The position numbers were made by a program, and so were the translations under genes. Positions 24,836 to 33,553 of a stretch of DNA of 46,727 nt are shown here, in pieces; within the stretch, counting starts at the first letter, position 1, and each line of letters starts with the position of its first letter. The stretch comes from Paracoccaceae bacterium (lineage in GTDB: Bacteria > Pseudomonadota > Alphaproteobacteria > Rhodobacterales > Rhodobacteraceae), in assembly GCA_009920775.1 (NCBI GenBank), contig RFZI01000004.1:1-46727 (forward strand), written 5' to 3'. The notes under the pieces were generated by a model, which was not told the DNA's origin, made no database searches, and saw only the letters and a list, made by a program, of their open reading frames with translations.

Positions 24836-27094
24836 ATGACCGTCAAGGATATTTTCGACACGATGGACTATGGCCCCGCCCCCGAAAGCGCCGCCGAAGC
24901 GCTGGCGTGGCTTGTCGATATGGGCGACCGCTTCGGCCATTTCATCGACGGCAAGTTCACCGCCCCCGGCGAGACCTTCGCCTCGAAGAACCCCGCCACC
25001 GGCGAGATCTTGGCGCATGTGACCCAAGGCACGCAGGCCGATGTGGACGCCGCCGTGCGCGCCGCCCGCAAGGCGCAGCCGAAATGGGCCAAAGATGCCC
25101 ATGCCCGCGCCCGCGCCCTCTATGCCATTGCCCGCCTCCTGCAAAAGCATTCGCGCCTCTTCGCGGTGCTCGAGACCCTCGACAACGGCAAGCCGATCCG
25201 TGAGAGCCGCGACATCGACATCCCCCTCGCCCAGCGCCATTTCTACTACCATGCGGGCATGGCCCAGCTGATGGATGCTGAGCTTCCGGGCCGCGAGGCC
25301 CTCGGCGTCTGCGGCCAGATCATCCCGTGGAATTTCCCGCTTCTGATGCTCGCGTGGAAGGTCGCCCCGGCGCTTGCCATGGGCAATACGGTCGTCCTCA
25401 AACCCGCCGAATATACCTCGCTGACCGCCCTTCTCTTCGCCGATATCTGCCGTCAGGCGGGCCTGACCAAGGGCGTCGTCAACATCGTCACCGGCGATGG
25501 CGCGGTGGGCGAGATGATTACCGCCCATGAAGATATCGACAAGATCGCCTTCACCGGCTCGACCGGCGTCGGCCGCCGCATCCGCGAGGCGACCGCAGGC
25601 TCGGGCAAGGGCCTCACGCTCGAACTGGGCGGCAAATCGCCCTACATCGTATTCGACGATGCCGACCTTGATAGCGCGGTCGAAGGCCTTGTCGATGCGA
25701 TCTGGTTCAATCAGGGCCAAGTCTGCTGCGCCGGTTCCCGCCTTCTCGTGCAGGAAGGCGTGGCCGACCGTTTCCTGGGCAAGCTCAAAGCCCGCATGGC
25801 GACCCTGCGCGTGGGCTCGCCCCTCGATAAATGCATCGACGTGGGTGCCATCGTCGATCCGGTCCAACTCGAGACGATCACCCGCATGGTCGATGGCTGC
25901 AACGAGGGCGAGATCTACCGCGCGCCCGGCGCCCTGCCCGAAGGCGGCTGCTTCTACCCACCGACGCTCATCACCGGCCTATCCCCCGCCGCGACCCTGA
26001 TGCAGGAAGAGATCTTCGGCCCCGTCCTGGTCTCGACCACCTTCCGCACGCCGTCCGAGGCCGTCGAGATCGCCAACAACACCCGCTACGGCCTCGCCGC
26101 GACCGTCTGGACCGAGAACATCAACCTTGCCCTCGACATCGCGCCCAAGCTCGTCGCCGGTGTGGTCTGGGTCAACGCCACCAACCTCTTCGATGCAGCT
26201 GCCGGCTTCGGCGGCGTGCGCGAAAGCGGCTTTGGCCGCGAAGGCGGCTGGGAAGGGCTCTCCGCCTACACCCGCCCGAAAACCAAGGCCAAAGCGCTGA
26301 AGCCGGTCACCGCCTTCACCGGCGAAGGCAGCCCCGTCGATCCCCTCGACCGCACCGCCAAACTCTATGTGGGCGGCAAGCAGGCTCGCCCCGACGGCGG
26401 CTATTCCCGCCCCGTCTACGGCCCGCGCGGCGCTCTTTTGGGTCACGCGAGCCTCGCCAACCGCAAAGACATCCGCAACGCGGTCGAGGCCGCCAACGCC
26501 GCCAAGGGCTGGGCCAAGACCACCGGCCACCTGCGCGCGCAAATCCTCTACTACATCGCCGAAAACCTCTCGGCCCGCGCCAGCGAGTTCGCCCACCGGA
26601 TCGACGAGATGGTCGGCGGCAAGAGCGGCACCAAAGAGGTCGACGCCTCCATCCGCCGCCTCTTCACCTATGCCGCCTGGGCCGACAAATTCGACGGCCA
26701 GGCCCATAGCGTGCCGATCCGCGGCGTGGCGCTGGCCATGAAAGAAGCGGTCGGCACCATCGGCATACTCTGCCCCGACGAAGCGCCCCTTCTCGGCCTC
26801 ATCTCCACCGTTGCCCCCGCCATCGCCATGGGCAATCGCATTGTCGCGGTCGCCTCCGAAGCCTTCCCGCTTGCGGCAACGGATTTCTATCAGATCCTCG
26901 AAACCTCCGACGTCCCCGGCGGCGTGGTCAACATCCTCACCGGCTCCCACGCCGAGCTGGCCCCGACCCTTGCCAGCCACCTCGATATCGACGCGGTCTG
27001 GTCCTTCTCCTCGACCGACCTCTCCGGCGGGATCGAACATCTGGGTGCCCTACGGCGAATAGGCTTCTTTTGGCCTGAAATACTCCGGGGGTGA
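24836..27094 (+). CDS. Two-domain aldehyde dehydrogenase (ALDH16 type), C-terminus damaged
   Basis: A 752-residue protein. Residues 1-500 form a complete NAD-dependent aldehyde dehydrogenase: Glu263 in [10 protein letters not shown] and catalytic Cys297 in [11 protein letters not shown], with IPWNFPLLM and [14 protein letters not shown]. Residues 510-750 form a second ALDH-like half ([17 protein letters not shown]..., [17 protein letters not shown]) without a catalytic Cys, as in family 16 enzymes, known from Loktanella. The 3' end is broken: after SGGIEH the expected stretch of about 40 residues is missing and the frame changes. The normal ending NIWVPYGE with TAG survives in the other frame at 27036-27062. 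The present frame reads into repeat copy C and ends at 27094. Activity of domain 1 may survive, but the dimer contacts made by the tail are probably lost. It is paired with deoC. Confidence 0.85.
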   Translation: MTVKDIFDTMDYGPAPESAAEALAWLVDMGDRFGHFIDGKFTAPGETFASKNPATGEILAHVTQGTQADVDAAVRAARKAQPKWAKDAHARARALYAIARLLQKHSRLFAVLETLDNGKPIRESRDIDIPLAQRHFYYHAGMAQLMDAELPGREALGVCGQIIPWNFPLLMLAWKVAPALAMGNTVVLKPAEYTSLTALLFADICRQAGLTKGVVNIVTGDGAVGEMITAHEDIDKIAFTGSTGVGRRIREATAGSGKGLTLELGGKSPYIVFDDADLDSAVEGLVDAIWFNQGQVCCAGSRLLVQEGVADRFLGKLKARMATLRVGSPLDKCIDVGAIVDPVQLETITRMVDGCNEGEIYRAPGALPEGGCFYPPTLITGLSPAATLMQEEIFGPVLVSTTFRTPSEAVEIANNTRYGLAATVWTENINLALDIAPKLVAGVVWVNATNLFDAAAGFGGVRESGFGREGGWEGLSAYTRPKTKAKALKPVTAFTGEGSPVDPLDRTAKLYVGGKQARPDGGYSRPVYGPRGALLGHASLANRKDIRNAVEAANAAKGWAKTTGHLRAQILYYIAENLSARASEFAHRIDEMVGGKSGTKEVDASIRRLFTYAAWADKFDGQAHSVPIRGVALAMKEAVGTIGILCPDEAPLLGLISTVAPAIAMGNRIVAVASEAFPLAATDFYQILETSDVPGGVVNILTGSHAELAPTLASHLDIDAVWSFSSTDLSGGIEHLGALRRIGFFWPEILRG

Positions 27095-27127
27095 GGCCCG
27101 AACGGGCCGAGGGGGCAGCGCCCCCTA
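27064..27127. repeat. Double-hairpin convergent spacer repeat, copy C
   Basis: Block CTTCTTTTGGCCTGAAATAC then TCCGGGGG precedes stem 1 GGCCCG/CGGGCC (27095-27100 with 27103-27108, loop AA) and stem 2 AGGGGGC/GCCCCCT (27110-27116 with 27120-27126, loop AGC). It occupies the space from the original ALDH16 stop (27060-27062) to the stop of the DUF1523 gene, whose TAG is the reverse of its terminal CTA. Confidence 0.88.
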
Positions 27128-27802
27128 CTTGCCCCCGAGCCGCGCAAACCAACGCTTGAGGCGCGAGCGCTTCTCGGCCGCTCCCGCTTCGATCTCGTCC
27201 CAGCGATCCCCCGCCTTCTCAAGCGCGGGGTCCATCATCCGCTCGCGAAACTGCAGCCAAGCCGCCCGCACGAACAAAGCCGCAAGGCCGAAAAAGACGA
27301 AGAAGAAGATGTTGAACCACGGAATGATCCGCACATCCGGCCCCTCCACCTGCCGGATCCCGACAGCGTTGGGATAGATCGACAGGAACCGGTTGCGCCA
27401 GCCATAGTGGGTGATCACAACCCAGTTCTCTTGCCCCGGAGGCGAGATATTCGCCGCCGCCTCGGCCTGCAGATCCGAGCTGTCAAACTTGAAATAGGGC
27501 GGCCAGATCCAGCCCGAATCCTCGTTGCGATAGACCATGACCCCTTCGACGTCCCGCTGCACGAACCCAAAGAACCACGTCTTCTTCTTCTGGGTATTGA
27601 TCAACCGCAGATCGCGGGTCGTCAGTTCGGCATTTCCGCTGTCGGCTTGGGCGTAGAAATATTTGTTGATCGCCGAGAAATCCGTCCGGATCACCTCGGT
27701 CGAGGTGATCCTGGCAATATCATGCTGCGGCAGGACATAGTGCAGGAACGAGCCGACGAGGAGCACAACCAACAGCCGGAAGGTGATCTTTACATATCTC
27801 AT
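27125..27802 (-). CDS. DUF1523 family membrane protein
   Basis: A 225-residue protein recognised as the DUF1523 family, known mainly from Rhodobacterales. An N-terminal membrane helix (ITFRLLVVLLVGSFLHYVLP) is followed by a periplasmic domain of about 130 residues (HDIARITSTEVIRTD..., KKKTWFFGFVQRDVEGVMVYRNED). A second helix follows (IIPWFNIFFFVFFGLAALFVRAAW), and then a charged cytoplasmic tail. No catalytic motif is seen. It is 23 bp downstream of the small membrane protein gene at 27826, and the two probably form one unit. Function is unknown. Confidence 0.85.
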   Translation of the reverse strand: MRYVKITFRLLVVLLVGSFLHYVLPQHDIARITSTEVIRTDFSAINKYFYAQADSGNAELTTRDLRLINTQKKKTWFFGFVQRDVEGVMVYRNEDSGWIWPPYFKFDSSDLQAEAAANISPPGQENWVVITHYGWRNRFLSIYPNAVGIRQVEGPDVRIIPWFNIFFFVFFGLAALFVRAAWLQFRERMMDPALEKAGDRWDEIEAGAAEKRSRLKRWFARLGGK

Positions 27803-27825
27803 TCTTTGCCCCTCAAACCTTCACA

Positions 27826-28101
27826 TCAATTCGCATTCGTCAAATACAGGATCACCGGAACCGCAACGGTTGGCACGATATAAACGAGAAGGATGAGGCG
27901 GCGGCCAAAGCCCTTCTCATACTCTGCCATCCCCTCCTCGACATAGGCGGACCTGTCCCCCAAATCCTCGCCCTCTGCGGTCTCGCGGTCCCAGCGCTTT
28001 TCAAGGCTCTCGCGATGCACCGAGCGAAAATAGAGCGACAGACTGAAATAGACGACCGTCAGCGCCCCATATCCAAAGATAATCAGCTTTAGAAAAGCCA
28101 T
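27826..28101 (-). CDS. Small two-helix membrane protein, uncharacterised
   Basis: A 91-residue protein with one membrane helix at each end (LKLIIFGYGALTVVYFSLSL and RLILLVYIVPTVAVPVILYL) and a charged middle (RESLEKRWDRETAEGEDLGDRSAYVEEG). The frame is open to 28131, but the ATG at 28101 follows GGAGGCGGAG and gives a natural N-terminus. I do not recognise a named family with certainty. It precedes the DUF1523 gene, and the pair looks co-transcribed. A membrane-assembly or partner role for the DUF1523 protein is a guess. Confidence 0.7.
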   Translation of the reverse strand: MAFLKLIIFGYGALTVVYFSLSLYFRSVHRESLEKRWDRETAEGEDLGDRSAYVEEGMAEYEKGFGRRLILLVYIVPTVAVPVILYLTNAN

Positions 28102-28188
28102 CTCCGCCTCCCGTCCGGATGGACTCTTCAAGATTTAGGCACGTTCAGTCAGAATACAAAGACCCATACCCAAAATCCGGACCCGATA

Positions 28189-28533
28189 ATGCCCGAAACC
28201 TTCCTCCGCCTTACAGCTGAAGCAGCCCCTGCCGAAACTGGCGCACCCGCACCCGACCGGCTCCTTTCCGGAAATCCGGAATTCACCACATGGAACGTCG
28301 AAGACCGCGACGGCCTCTATTGCGGCATCTGGCGCTCGACCCCGGGCAAATGGCGGATCGTCTATGACGAATGGGAATATTGCCACATCCTCGAGGGGCA
28401 TTCGATCCTGACCGAAGACGGCGGCGAGCCTCGCCATATCAGGGCCGGCGACAGCTTCATCCTTCGGCCCGGCTTCACAGGCACTTGGGAAGTGGTCGAG
28501 ACCACCACCAAAGACTATGTGATCCGCCTCTAG
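28189..28533 (+). CDS. Cupin domain protein (DUF861 type)
   Basis: A 114-residue single-domain cupin. Segments NVEDRDGLYCGIWRSTPGKWRI, EYCHILEGHSILTEDGG, RAGDSFILRPGFTGTWEVVETTTKDYVI follow the DUF861 pattern related to the ureidoglycine aminohydrolase family. Only one of the usual metal His residues is clear, so metal binding is uncertain. It diverges from the small membrane protein gene. Its TAG stop shares the CTAG tetranucleotide with the stop of the L,D-transpeptidase on the other strand. Role is unknown. Confidence 0.82.
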   Translation: MPETFLRLTAEAAPAETGAPAPDRLLSGNPEFTTWNVEDRDGLYCGIWRSTPGKWRIVYDEWEYCHILEGHSILTEDGGEPRHIRAGDSFILRPGFTGTWEVVETTTKDYVIRL

Positions 28534-29261
28534 CCTTCTGCACTCTCGCCCAGATCCGGCCCCGGATCTGCGGCAACCGCCTCGTTGATCGCATCGGGAT
28601 CGGCAATATACGGCGGCAGCTCCACCCCCCGGTTGGCCAGCTCTTCACCTTCGATCCGCACCGACTCCTCATAGGTGCGGATCACGACCTTCGTGCCCAT
28701 CTCGATCCGGTCGAAGAGGTCGATGATGTCCTGATTGAAAAGACGGATGCAGCCGGCCGAGCCGGAATTTCCGATCGAGCCCAGATCGTTGGTGCCGTGG
28801 ATGCGGAAATAGGTGTCTTTGCCACCACGATACAGATAGAGCGCCCGTGCGCCCAGCGGGCTGGCAAGCCCCCCGGGAATGCCGCCCGCGAAGGGGCCAT
28901 AAACCTCGGGCTCGGTCCTGAGCATATTGGCCGTCGGCGTCCAGCCCGGCCATTCCGCCTTGCGCCGGATCACGGTTGTGCTGCGCAGTCCCTTGCCTTC
29001 GCGCCCGACAGCGATCGGATAGCGCAGGGCGGTGCCGTCATCGAAAATGACCTTGTGGTTCGCGCCTTCAAGGTATTCGGTCGGAATGCCGGGCAGGTGA
29101 TAACCGTCGTCCTCAAGCGGGCCATATCCCTCAAGAAAAACCGGCTCGGGGGGCGGCAATTCTTCGAGCGGCTCCTGAACACAGGCGGCAAGGCTACTTG
29201 CCAGCGCAATGCCCATCGCAAGACGCAAAAGGCCCCTACCGGCAAGAATCGTCGCTATCAT
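28530..29261 (-). CDS. L,D-transpeptidase (YkuD domain) lipoprotein
   Basis: A 243-residue envelope enzyme from the ATG at 29261. The signal peptide ends in a lipobox SLAAC (Cys27), pointing to lipid attachment. The catalytic site is HGTNDLGSIGNSGSAGCIRL, with His155 and nucleophile Cys171 in the SxGCxR motif. Such enzymes make 3-3 peptidoglycan cross-links or attach lipoproteins to the wall. The upstream segment YPIAVGREGKGL is the first part of the YkuD fold. The frame is open up to 29321, but the later ATG gives the proper signal peptide. Its stop overlaps that of the cupin gene in a shared CTAG. Confidence 0.93.
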   Translation of the reverse strand: MIATILAGRGLLRLAMGIALASSLAACVQEPLEELPPPEPVFLEGYGPLEDDGYHLPGIPTEYLEGANHKVIFDDGTALRYPIAVGREGKGLRSTTVIRRKAEWPGWTPTANMLRTEPEVYGPFAGGIPGGLASPLGARALYLYRGGKDTYFRIHGTNDLGSIGNSGSAGCIRLFNQDIIDLFDRIEMGTKVVIRTYEESVRIEGEELANRGVELPPYIADPDAINEAVAADPGPDLGESAEG

Positions 29262-29405
29262 TTCAGGTCCGTCCCCCAAGGTTCGGGGAGTGATAGCATT
29301 TTGCCGCTTCCACGCAACCACTGGGAGACGCGCTCACACGATTGCGATGAACGGGTGACAGGCCGCTGGCAAAGCGCCAGACTGTCCGAAAACGGGGATG
29401 GGCCG

Positions 29406-30146
29406 ATGCGACTGGACGGAAAAACAGCACTAGTGACCGGTGGCGGATCAGGCTTCGGCGCCGGCATCGCCCGCAAGTTTGCGGCCGAGGGCGCCCGCGT
29501 TCTCGTGGCCGATATCAATGCCGATGCCGCCCGCGAGGTCGCATCCCAGATCGGTGGCATCGCTACCATGGTCGATGTCTCCGACAACGCCTCGGTCGCG
29601 GCCCTCGCCTATGAAGCCGCAGACGCGCTGGGCGACATTGATATCCTCGTCAACAACGCCGGCATCACCCACCTGCCTCAGCCGCTGGAAGAGGTGAGCG
29701 AAGCCGATTTCGACCGTGTCCTCGCGGTCAACGCGAAGTCGGTCTACCTCACCGCCCGCCATTTCGTCCCCGCCATGAAAGCCCGCCACTCGGGCGTGAT
29801 CCTCAACATCGCCTCGACCGCGGGGCGCAGCCCGCGACCCAACCTCAACTGGTACAACGCCTCGAAAGGCTGGATGATCACCGCCACGCAAACGATGGCG
29901 GTGGAGCTGGCCCCCCACGGCATCCGCGTCAACGCTCTCAACCCAGTGGCCGGCGAGACGCCCCTCCTGCCCTCCTTCATGGGCGGCGACACGCCCGAAA
30001 ACCGTGTGCGGTTTCTCTCAACTATCCCGCTGGGCCGCTTCTCGACCCCCGAGGACATCGGCAATGCCGCCGCCTTCCTCTGCTCGGACGAGGCCTCCAT
30101 GATCACCGGCGTCGCGCTCGAGGTCGATGGCGGGCGCTGCATATGA
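29406..30146 (+). CDS. Short-chain dehydrogenase/reductase
   Basis: A 246-residue classical SDR. The NAD(P)-binding motif is TGGGSGFGAG, Asp in VADINADAA favours NAD, NNAG is at LVNNAGITH, the catalytic Ser is in NIASTAG and Tyr/Lys in WYNASKGW. The ending ITGVALEVDGGRCI is normal. The ATG at 29406 follows a GGGATGGG stretch and gives MRLDGKTALVTGG. It overlaps the P1 peptidase gene by 4 bp (ATGA), so the two are coupled. The substrate is unknown; FabG-like glucose or 3-oxoacyl reductase names would be guesses. Confidence 0.92.
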   Translation: MRLDGKTALVTGGGSGFGAGIARKFAAEGARVLVADINADAAREVASQIGGIATMVDVSDNASVAALAYEAADALGDIDILVNNAGITHLPQPLEEVSEADFDRVLAVNAKSVYLTARHFVPAMKARHSGVILNIASTAGRSPRPNLNWYNASKGWMITATQTMAVELAPHGIRVNALNPVAGETPLLPSFMGGDTPENRVRFLSTIPLGRFSTPEDIGNAAAFLCSDEASMITGVALEVDGGRCI

Positions 30147-31120
30147 TCCCCGGCCCGCGCAACCTTCTGACAGATGTGCCCGGCCTTCTGGTCGGCAACG
30201 CCAGCGACCCCCGCCTCAAATCCGGCGTGACGGTCGTTCTCGGCGAAGAGCCCATGGTCGCCGGCGTCCATGTCATGGGCGGCGCCCCCGGAACCCGCGA
30301 GACAGACCTTCTGGCCCCCGACAGGCTGGTGGAGAGGGTCGATGCGCTGGTCCTCTCGGGCGGCTCGGCCTTCGGCCTCGACGCGGCCTCAGGCGTCGCC
30401 GATAGCCTGCGAACCATGGGCCGCGGCTTCGTGGTCGGGCCCACGCGCGTGCCCATCGTTCCAGCGGCGATCCTCTTCGATCTCCTCAATGGCGGCGACA
30501 AGGACTGGCCCCAAAACCCCTATCGCGCCCTCGGCGAAAAGGCCTTCGCCGCCGCCTCGACCGATTTCGCCCTCGGCACCTCCGGTGCCGGAGCCGGCGC
30601 CACCACCGCGACCCTCAAAGGCGGCCTCGGGTCGGCCTCTATCAGGCTCGAAAGTGGCATCACCGTCGCCGCCCTCGCCGCAGTCAACGCGCTCGGCTCG
30701 GCCACGGTCGGCGATGGCCCGCATTTCTGGGCCGCGCCTTGGGAGGAAATGAACGAATTCGGCGGCCTCGGCCCCGCCACGACCTACCCAAAAGGCCCGC
30801 CCGCAACCAAAAGCGGCCCCGTGCAAAACACCACCCTTGCCATCGTCGCCACCGATGCCGCCCTCACCAAAGCCGCCTGCACCCGCCTCGCCACCGCCGC
30901 CCACGATGGCATGGCCCGCGCTCTTGTGCCCAGTCACACCCCCTTCGATGGCGACCTCGTCTTCGCGCTTTCGACAGGCAGATCCAGCTCCACCGCCGAC
31001 CCCATCCTCCTCGGCCACGCCGCCGCCACCTGCCTCGCCCGCGCTATCGCCCGCGGGGTCTATCTCGCCTCTGAAGAGCCAAACGATCTCCTGCCCACAT
31101 GGTCGACCAAATACGGCTGA
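30143..31120 (+). CDS. P1 family peptidase (DmpA-like aminopeptidase)
   Basis: A 325-residue member of the DmpA/BapA family of self-cleaving N-terminal nucleophile hydrolases. Visible blocks are GPRNLLTDVPGLLVGNA, GVTVVLGEEP, LSGGSAFGLDAASGVADSL, GTSGAGAGATTA and QNTTLAIVATDAAL. The Thr after Asn in QNTT is the expected nucleophile exposed by autocleavage (the family uses Ser or Thr here). Relatives cut D-amino-acid or beta-amino-acid peptides. No signal peptide is seen. It overlaps the SDR gene by 4 bp. Its stop lies 1 bp before repeat copy D. Confidence 0.9.
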   Translation: MIPGPRNLLTDVPGLLVGNASDPRLKSGVTVVLGEEPMVAGVHVMGGAPGTRETDLLAPDRLVERVDALVLSGGSAFGLDAASGVADSLRTMGRGFVVGPTRVPIVPAAILFDLLNGGDKDWPQNPYRALGEKAFAAASTDFALGTSGAGAGATTATLKGGLGSASIRLESGITVAALAAVNALGSATVGDGPHFWAAPWEEMNEFGGLGPATTYPKGPPATKSGPVQNTTLAIVATDAALTKAACTRLATAAHDGMARALVPSHTPFDGDLVFALSTGRSSSTADPILLGHAAATCLARAIARGVYLASEEPNDLLPTWSTKYG

Positions 31121-31121
31121 T

Positions 31122-31183
31122 CTTCTTTTGGCTCTGAAATACTCCGGGGTGAATGCCCGCAGGGCAGAGGGGCAGCGCCCCTA
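31122..31183. repeat. Double-hairpin convergent spacer repeat, copy D
   Basis: Block CTTCTTTTGGCTCTGAAATA then CTCCGGGG precedes stem 1 TGCCC/GGGCA (31154-31158 with 31162-31166, loop GCA) and stem 2 AGGGGC/GCCCCT (31168-31173 with 31177-31182, loop AGC). Both stems differ in sequence from the other copies but keep pairing. It fills the gap between the P1 peptidase and the alpha/beta hydrolase, whose TAG stop is its terminal CTA reversed. Confidence 0.87.
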
Positions 31184-31957
31184 ATGCCCCAACAGAGTCG
31201 CAACCAAAGAACTCTCGGGATCGCTCAGATCCTCGATCACATCAAAATGATGCCGGCCCGGAGCGACAACCCGCTCCACCCCCCAAGCGTCGGCCAGCCA
31301 GCGCGCCTGATCCAGAAAGACAGGCCGCTCCTCGGCGCCAACCCAGACCGTCACCGGCAATCCGACACTGTCAAGACGCAAGGGGCTTTCAAACATGGCT
31401 TCCTCGCGCGAAATGCGCAGGGTCTGGTTCATTGTCGTCTGCATCAAAGGCCCAAGCTCCGCCACCGGAGAGATCGGCACGATCTGCTCGACGCGGCTGC
31501 GCCAAAGCGGGGCGAGATCGGCGCAGGCCATACGCGCCACCAGATGCCCGCCTGCAGAATGGCCAACCAGCCGGATCGGCCCGGGGATCCGCGCGGCCGC
31601 CGTGGCGATCGCCGCCTCCACCTGCAAGGTGATCCCTGAAATCCGGATATCAGGGCAAAGATCATAGCTCGGAATTGCAACGGCCCAGCCTTGGGCGACA
31701 GGCCCGGCCGCCAGATGCGACCAATAGGACTTGTCGCCCTCCATCCAATAGCCACCGTGGACAAAGACCACGAGCCCCTTCGCCAACCGATCCGGATGGA
31801 ACAGGTCAAAGACCATCCGCGGCCCCTCGCCATAGCGCAGATCAAGCTCGCAGGCCGCCTCCTCGCAAAAGGCCCGCGCTGCCGCCTCCCAGCGGGCCGG
31901 GTACTCCGCGCCCCCCGGAATATAGGCGGCATTCGAATAGGCTTCGTCCAGGTTCAT
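31181..31957 (-). CDS. Alpha/beta hydrolase, arylformamidase-like
   Basis: A 258-residue esterase fold. The oxyanion motif is HGGYW (VVFVHGGYWMEGDKS), a hallmark of kynurenine formamidase (AFMID type) and related carbamoyl/formamide hydrolases. The nucleophile Ser is in GHSAGGHL and the His in GRHHFDVIEDL, with Asp in VWVGAEERPVF-LDQ or nearby. The N-terminus MNLDEAYSNAAYIPG is also typical of this family. No tryptophan pathway gene is adjacent, so the substrate stays open. It is divergent from gabD and convergent with the P1 peptidase. Confidence 0.85.
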   Translation of the reverse strand: MNLDEAYSNAAYIPGGAEYPARWEAAARAFCEEAACELDLRYGEGPRMVFDLFHPDRLAKGLVVFVHGGYWMEGDKSYWSHLAAGPVAQGWAVAIPSYDLCPDIRISGITLQVEAAIATAAARIPGPIRLVGHSAGGHLVARMACADLAPLWRSRVEQIVPISPVAELGPLMQTTMNQTLRISREEAMFESPLRLDSVGLPVTVWVGAEERPVFLDQARWLADAWGVERVVAPGRHHFDVIEDLSDPESSLVATLLGH

Positions 31958-32036
31958 GCTATAAGTTTTCCCCGAATCCGCTGGACCTCCGACACGTCCC
32001 GTGATTTAGATATGATCAAATTTCCGGGAGAGAGTC

Positions 32037-33515
32037 ATGCTCGATCATACCACCAATCTTAAATCGCTTCTCAAAAACCCCTCGCTCCTGCGCGAAGAAG
32101 CCTTCCTCGCCGGTGAATGGGTCGGCGGGACCAACGGCGCCACCTTCGACGTTTATAACCCCGCACGCGGCGATGTCATCGCCAAGGTTGCAGATCTGAG
32201 CCGCGCCGATGTCGCAAAGGCGATCGAGGTTGCCTACAAAGCCCAGAAAGAGTGGGCCAAGCTCACCGGTAAGGCCCGCGCCAATATCATGCGCAAGTGG
32301 TTCGACCTGATGATGGCCAACCAGGAAGACCTCGCGATCATCATGACCGCCGAGCAAGGCAAGCCCGTGGCCGAGGCCAAGGGCGAGATTGCCTATGCCG
32401 CCTCTTTCGTCGAATGGTTCGGCGAGGAAGCCAAGCGCATCTATGGCGAAACCATCCCCGGCCACATGGCCGACAAGCGCATCACCGTCATCAAGCAGCC
32501 CATCGGCGTCGCCGCCGGCATCACGCCGTGGAACTTCCCCTCGGCGATGATCACCCGCAAGGCCGCCCCCGCGCTCGCCGCCGGTTGTTCCTTCGTCCTG
32601 CGCCCCGCCTCGCAGACCCCGCTTTCGGCCCTCGCCCTCGCCGTCCTCGCTGAAGAGGCAGGCGTGCCCAAGGGCGTCCTGTCGATCGTCACCTCGAGCC
32701 GCGCCTCCGACATCGGCAAGGAATTCTGCGAGAACCACAAGGTCCGCAAGCTGACCTTCACCGGCTCGACCGAAGTTGGCCGCATCCTGCTGCGTCAGGC
32801 TGCCGATCAGGTGATGAAATGCTCGATGGAGCTTGGCGGCAATGCCCCTTTCATCGTCTTTGACGACGCCGATATCGACGAAGCCGTGGCCGGCGCCATC
32901 GCCTGCAAATTCCGCAACAACGGCCAGACCTGCGTTTGCGCGAACCGCATCTATGTCCAGAAGGGCGTCTACGACGAGTTTGCCGCCAAGCTGAAGATCG
33001 CGGTCGAGGCGCTTCCCGTGGGCGACGGCCTCACCGCGGGCACAGCCCTCGGCCCGCTGATCGAGGCCTCGGCTGTCGACAAGGTGCGCGAGCACCTCAA
33101 GGACGCGCTCGCCAAAGGCGGCCAGGTTCTCACAGGCGGCAAAGAGCACGAACTTGGCGGCAACTTCTTCCAGCCGACCATCGTCACCAACGCGACCAAA
33201 GATATGGTCGTGGCCAATGACGAGACCTTCGGCCCCTTCGCGCCGCTCTTCATGTTTGAGGACGAGGACGATGTGATCGAACAGGCCAACGACACGATCT
33301 TTGGCCTTGCCTCCTACTTCTACGCCAAAGACGTGAGCCGCGTGACCAAGGTGGCCGAGGCGCTCGAATATGGCATCGTCGGTATCAACACCGGCATCAT
33401 CTCGACCGAGGTCGCCCCGTTCGGCGGCGTCAAGCAGTCGGGCCTCGGCCGCGAAGGCAGCCACCACGGCATCGAGGATTACCTTGAGATGAAATACATC
33501 TGCCTGTCCGTCTAG
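32037..33515 (+). CDS. gabD: Succinate-semialdehyde dehydrogenase (NAD(P)-dependent)
   Basis: A 492-residue aldehyde dehydrogenase. Blocks PIGVAAGITPWNFPSAMITRK, FTGSTEVGR, catalytic Glu in SMELGGNAPF and catalytic Cys in NNGQTCVCANRIYVQ agree with succinate-semialdehyde dehydrogenase, as does the ending EVAPFGGVKQSGLGREGSHHGIEDYLEMKYICL. It feeds GABA- or 4-hydroxybutyrate-derived carbon into the TCA cycle. RPASQTPLSA replaces the common KPAxxTP; the Lys that helps bind NADP in many relatives is Arg here. A GGGAGAG ribosome site precedes the ATG, 79 bp from the divergent hydrolase. No gabT is next to it. Confidence 0.93.
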   Translation: MLDHTTNLKSLLKNPSLLREEAFLAGEWVGGTNGATFDVYNPARGDVIAKVADLSRADVAKAIEVAYKAQKEWAKLTGKARANIMRKWFDLMMANQEDLAIIMTAEQGKPVAEAKGEIAYAASFVEWFGEEAKRIYGETIPGHMADKRITVIKQPIGVAAGITPWNFPSAMITRKAAPALAAGCSFVLRPASQTPLSALALAVLAEEAGVPKGVLSIVTSSRASDIGKEFCENHKVRKLTFTGSTEVGRILLRQAADQVMKCSMELGGNAPFIVFDDADIDEAVAGAIACKFRNNGQTCVCANRIYVQKGVYDEFAAKLKIAVEALPVGDGLTAGTALGPLIEASAVDKVREHLKDALAKGGQVLTGGKEHELGGNFFQPTIVTNATKDMVVANDETFGPFAPLFMFEDEDDVIEQANDTIFGLASYFYAKDVSRVTKVAEALEYGIVGINTGIISTEVAPFGGVKQSGLGREGSHHGIEDYLEMKYICLSV

Positions 33516-33525
33516 AGGGCAGCCT

Positions 33526-33553
33526 GGCCGGAGCGCCCCTTGGTGCTCCGGCC
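33526..33553. terminator. Bidirectional hairpin between gabD and hyi
   Basis: GGCCGGAGCGCC (33526-33537) pairs with GGTGCTCCGGCC (33542-33553), with one G-U pair and loop CCTT. It lies between two converging genes. There is no strong T run on the plus side, but the minus strand gene's TAG begins at its edge (33553-33555). It is probably a shared 3' end structure. Confidence 0.65.
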
